Positions 62,594-64,000 of a DNA stretch of 64,000 nt are shown piece after piece; the first letter of the stretch is position 1, and each line of letters starts with the position of its first letter. A program made the position numbers and the translations under genes. The notes under the pieces are model-generated. The model worked only from the letters and a program-made list of their open reading frames with translations, made no database searches and was not told the origin of the DNA. The DNA is taken from positions 558,001 to 622,000 of the forward strand of contig NZ_JACTAG010000002.1 in NCBI RefSeq assembly GCF_014763045.1, read 5' to 3'. The DNA comes from Sulfitobacter aestuariivivens. Lineage in GTDB: Bacteria > Pseudomonadota > Alphaproteobacteria > Rhodobacterales > Rhodobacteraceae.

Positions 62594-63016
62594 GTGATGC
62601 CGCAATCCCCTGCCCCGTCCCTTCACCATCTGGACCATTTTGTTCTGACAGTGGCCGATATCCCAAAAACGGTCGCTTTTTATGAGGAGGTGTTGGGGAT
62701 GCGCGCCAAAACCTTTGCACCCCAAAGCGGGCCACGGCGATATGCACTGACGTTCGGCGACGCCAAGATCAACCTTCATCAACGCGGTGCTGAATTCGAG
62801 CCCAAGGCGGCCAATCCTTTGCCGGGCAGCGCAGATCTGTGTTTTTTGACAAAAACGCCCCTGAACGAATGGGCCGATCACCTCGCGGTACAGGGTGTGC
62901 CCATAGAAAAAGGCCCGGTGCCCCGCACCGGGGCAACCGGGCCTCTCTTGTCGATCTATCTGCGTGATCCGGATGGCAACCTTATCGAGATCAGCACGTC
63001 AAATCAGACCGCGTAG
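62594..63016 (+). CDS. VOC-superfamily (glyoxalase-fold) protein
   Basis: A 140-residue protein of the vicinal oxygen chelate fold, GLOD5/YwbC-like: LHHLDHFVLTVADIPKTVAFYEEVLGM at the N-terminus (metal His), HQRGAEFEPKAANPLPGSADLCFL in the middle and SIYLRDPDGNLIEIS at the C-terminus (metal Glu). Enzymatic type unknown. It is divergent from the hydratase gene by 24 bp and overlaps the convergent FMN reductase gene by 18 bp. Confidence 0.87.
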   Translation: MMPQSPAPSLHHLDHFVLTVADIPKTVAFYEEVLGMRAKTFAPQSGPRRYALTFGDAKINLHQRGAEFEPKAANPLPGSADLCFLTKTPLNEWADHLAVQGVPIEKGPVPRTGATGPLLSIYLRDPDGNLIEISTSNQTA

Positions 63017-63535
63017 CTGCTTCATGAGCTCCGTCAGTTCCTTGATGTATATTTCACCCGTGAGGTAACCATTCTCATTAAAGGCCTGCCCGCTTTGCGC
63101 CAGATGGATCTCTGGTCCCTGCAAGATGTTGGGGCGAAACGGCACCATGAATCCTCGCAGAATCATCTGGGCGCGTTCCCCGCCGGCCCGGCCCGCAGCG
63201 GCGGACATGACGGCCAGCGGCTTGCCATTCCAAGGTTTGCCATCTGTACGGCTGACCCAGTCGAGGGCGTTTTTCAGCACGCCCGACGGACCCTTGTTGT
63301 ATTCCGGCGTTGAGATGATCACCGCATCTGCGTCGGCGATCTGCTGAGCAAGCGTCTGGACATCCTGCGGGATCCCGTGGGCCTTTTCCTCGTCCCCGTC
63401 ATACAGAGGAAAGCGGATGTTCGCTTCGACATAGTTGGCATCACCAAAAAGGCGCGCAGCCTCTTTCAGCAGTTTGCGGTTGGTGGATTCTGCACGGGTT
63501 GATCCGGAGATACCCAGTAAGGTTGGTGTGGTCAT
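62999..63535 (-). CDS. NADPH-dependent FMN reductase-family protein
   Basis: A 178-residue flavodoxin-like reductase. GISGSTRAESTNRKLLKEA binds the FMN phosphate, and ISTPEYNKGPSGVLKNALDW is the family signature; AVMSAAAGRAGGERAQ follows. Likely reactions are NAD(P)H reduction of quinones, azo compounds or chromate. No partner is evident nearby. Confidence 0.88.
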   Translation of the reverse strand: MTTPTLLGISGSTRAESTNRKLLKEAARLFGDANYVEANIRFPLYDGDEEKAHGIPQDVQTLAQQIADADAVIISTPEYNKGPSGVLKNALDWVSRTDGKPWNGKPLAVMSAAAGRAGGERAQMILRGFMVPFRPNILQGPEIHLAQSGQAFNENGYLTGEIYIKELTELMKQLRGLI

Positions 63536-63593
63536 TTCGGGGCCTCGTCATTGCGTTTCCCCGATCAAGTTGGGCCTCGCCCGCTTAAAAGCA

Positions 63594-63622
63594 AGAAGCC
63601 CCCGCGCAATGCAGGGGCTTTG
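63594..63622 (-). terminator. Probable terminator of the OmpA-family gene
   Basis: Read on the minus strand, AAGCCCC ... GGGGCTT forms a 7-bp GC stem with a loop of about 11 nt and is followed by CTTGCTTTT, downstream of the OmpA-family stop. Confidence 0.6.
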
Positions 63623-63656
63623 TGCAATTTTGAACGGATCTTGTGATCTGCCGGTA

Positions 63657-64000
63657 TCAGGCGTTCGGCAGGATCACGATCTCGACCCGGCGGTTCTGCT
63701 GCTTGCCCTGCGGTGTCAGGTTGCTGGCAACCGGCTGGCTTTCCCCGCGACCGAAGGTCTGGATGCGGCCCTGCGGGACGCCGTTTTGCAGCAGCACACC
63801 TGCAACCGCGCGCGCGCGGTCTTCGGACAATTGCTGGTTATAGGCGGCATCGCCGTCGCTGTCGGTGTGACCGACAATCTGCAACGTCGAATTGGCGTAG
63901 ATCTGAACGTTTTGCGCAAGCGCACGCAGGTCTCCGATCAGTGCAGGCTGCAGCGCCGTGCTGTCGGTTGCGAACAGGATATCCTGCGGCAGGGTCACGA
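63657..64000 (-). CDS. OmpA-family peptidoglycan-associated protein (C-terminal part, runs off the window)
   Basis: At least 113 residues of an OmpA C-terminal domain: ILFATDSTALQPALIGDLRALAQ, the peptidoglycan-binding VGHTDSDGDAAYNQQLSEDRARAVAGVLLQNG, and GRGESQPVASNLTPQGKQQNRRVEIVI. The Asp and Arg that bind diaminopimelate (here in GHTDSDG and NRRVEI) are present. The gene continues past 64000, so any signal peptide, lipobox or N-terminal domain is unseen. A YiaD- or Pal-like envelope protein is most likely. Confidence 0.88.
   Translation of the reverse strand, partial: VTLPQDILFATDSTALQPALIGDLRALAQNVQIYANSTLQIVGHTDSDGDAAYNQQLSEDRARAVAGVLLQNGVPQGRIQTFGRGESQPVASNLTPQGKQQNRRVEIVILPNA

Overview
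The window looks like a chromosomal segment of a marine Rhodobacteraceae (roseobacter-group) alphaproteobacterium. The base composition is GC-rich, genes are tightly packed with many ATGA-type overlaps, and several families are typical of Rhodobacterales: FYDLN-acid protein, BamF (DUF3035), DUF1674/SDHAF4, L-malyl-CoA/beta-methylmalyl-CoA lyase, imuA-imuB-dnaE2, and the TauR/Tpa/Xsc/SoeABC taurine route. Nearly everything is ordinary chromosomal coding sequence. The only mobile-element trace is a 262-bp MITE-like element with 31-bp terminal inverted repeats (23703-23964).

Layout. 1-4 kb: a flavoprotein oxidoreductase, a secreted RTX calcium-binding protein and a SAM methyltransferase. 3.9-7.2 kb (minus strand): a D-amino-acid operon, dgcN-dgcA-dat-maoC, that should feed D-amino acids into L-glutamate through N-acetyl-D-glutamate. 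7.5-13.2 kb: malyl-CoA lyase, a CPA2 antiporter with an odd His-rich loop, a divergent Lrp/LysE exporter pair, accA and a GNAT. 13.5-24 kb: a GntR regulator with a perfect palindrome at its start, a CHAP lipoprotein, a YgjP-type metallopeptidase, tRNA-Ala(GGC), bamF-lspA-purH-heparinase, a PhnD-like binding protein, rsmB and an SDHAF4 homologue. 24-28 kb: an M24 peptidase and a selenium pair, selU with a convergent NDH-fused selD. 28.5-34.1 kb: the SOS mutasome imuA-imuB-dnaE2 under an exact GTTC-N7-GTTC LexA box. 34-38 kb: gamma-glutamyltransferase and a DEAD-box helicase.

38.3-54.2 kb is the taurine region: tauABC (minus strand), then tpa, a small lipoprotein, tauR, xsc, pta, ackA, soeA, soeB and soeC (plus strand). 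TauABC imports taurine. Tpa transaminates it to sulfoacetaldehyde. Xsc splits that to acetyl phosphate and sulfite. Pta and AckA turn acetyl phosphate into acetyl-CoA or acetate plus ATP. SoeABC oxidises the sulfite at the membrane. CTGGAC direct repeats spaced exactly 23 bp stand upstream of both tauA and xsc and are the likely TauR operators. TauC carries an unexpected periplasmic insertion resembling an Ig/cadherin-like domain, the most unusual protein feature in the window.

54.4-64 kb: a secreted hypothetical protein, an M20 amidohydrolase, dapA, a soluble lytic transglycosylase, a DMT transporter, divergently split mnmD/mnmC, a FAS1/MaoC-type hydratase, a glyoxalase-fold protein, an FMN reductase and the C-terminal part of an OmpA-family protein that runs off the right edge. 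All identifications rest on reading motifs and translations by eye; no database search was run.
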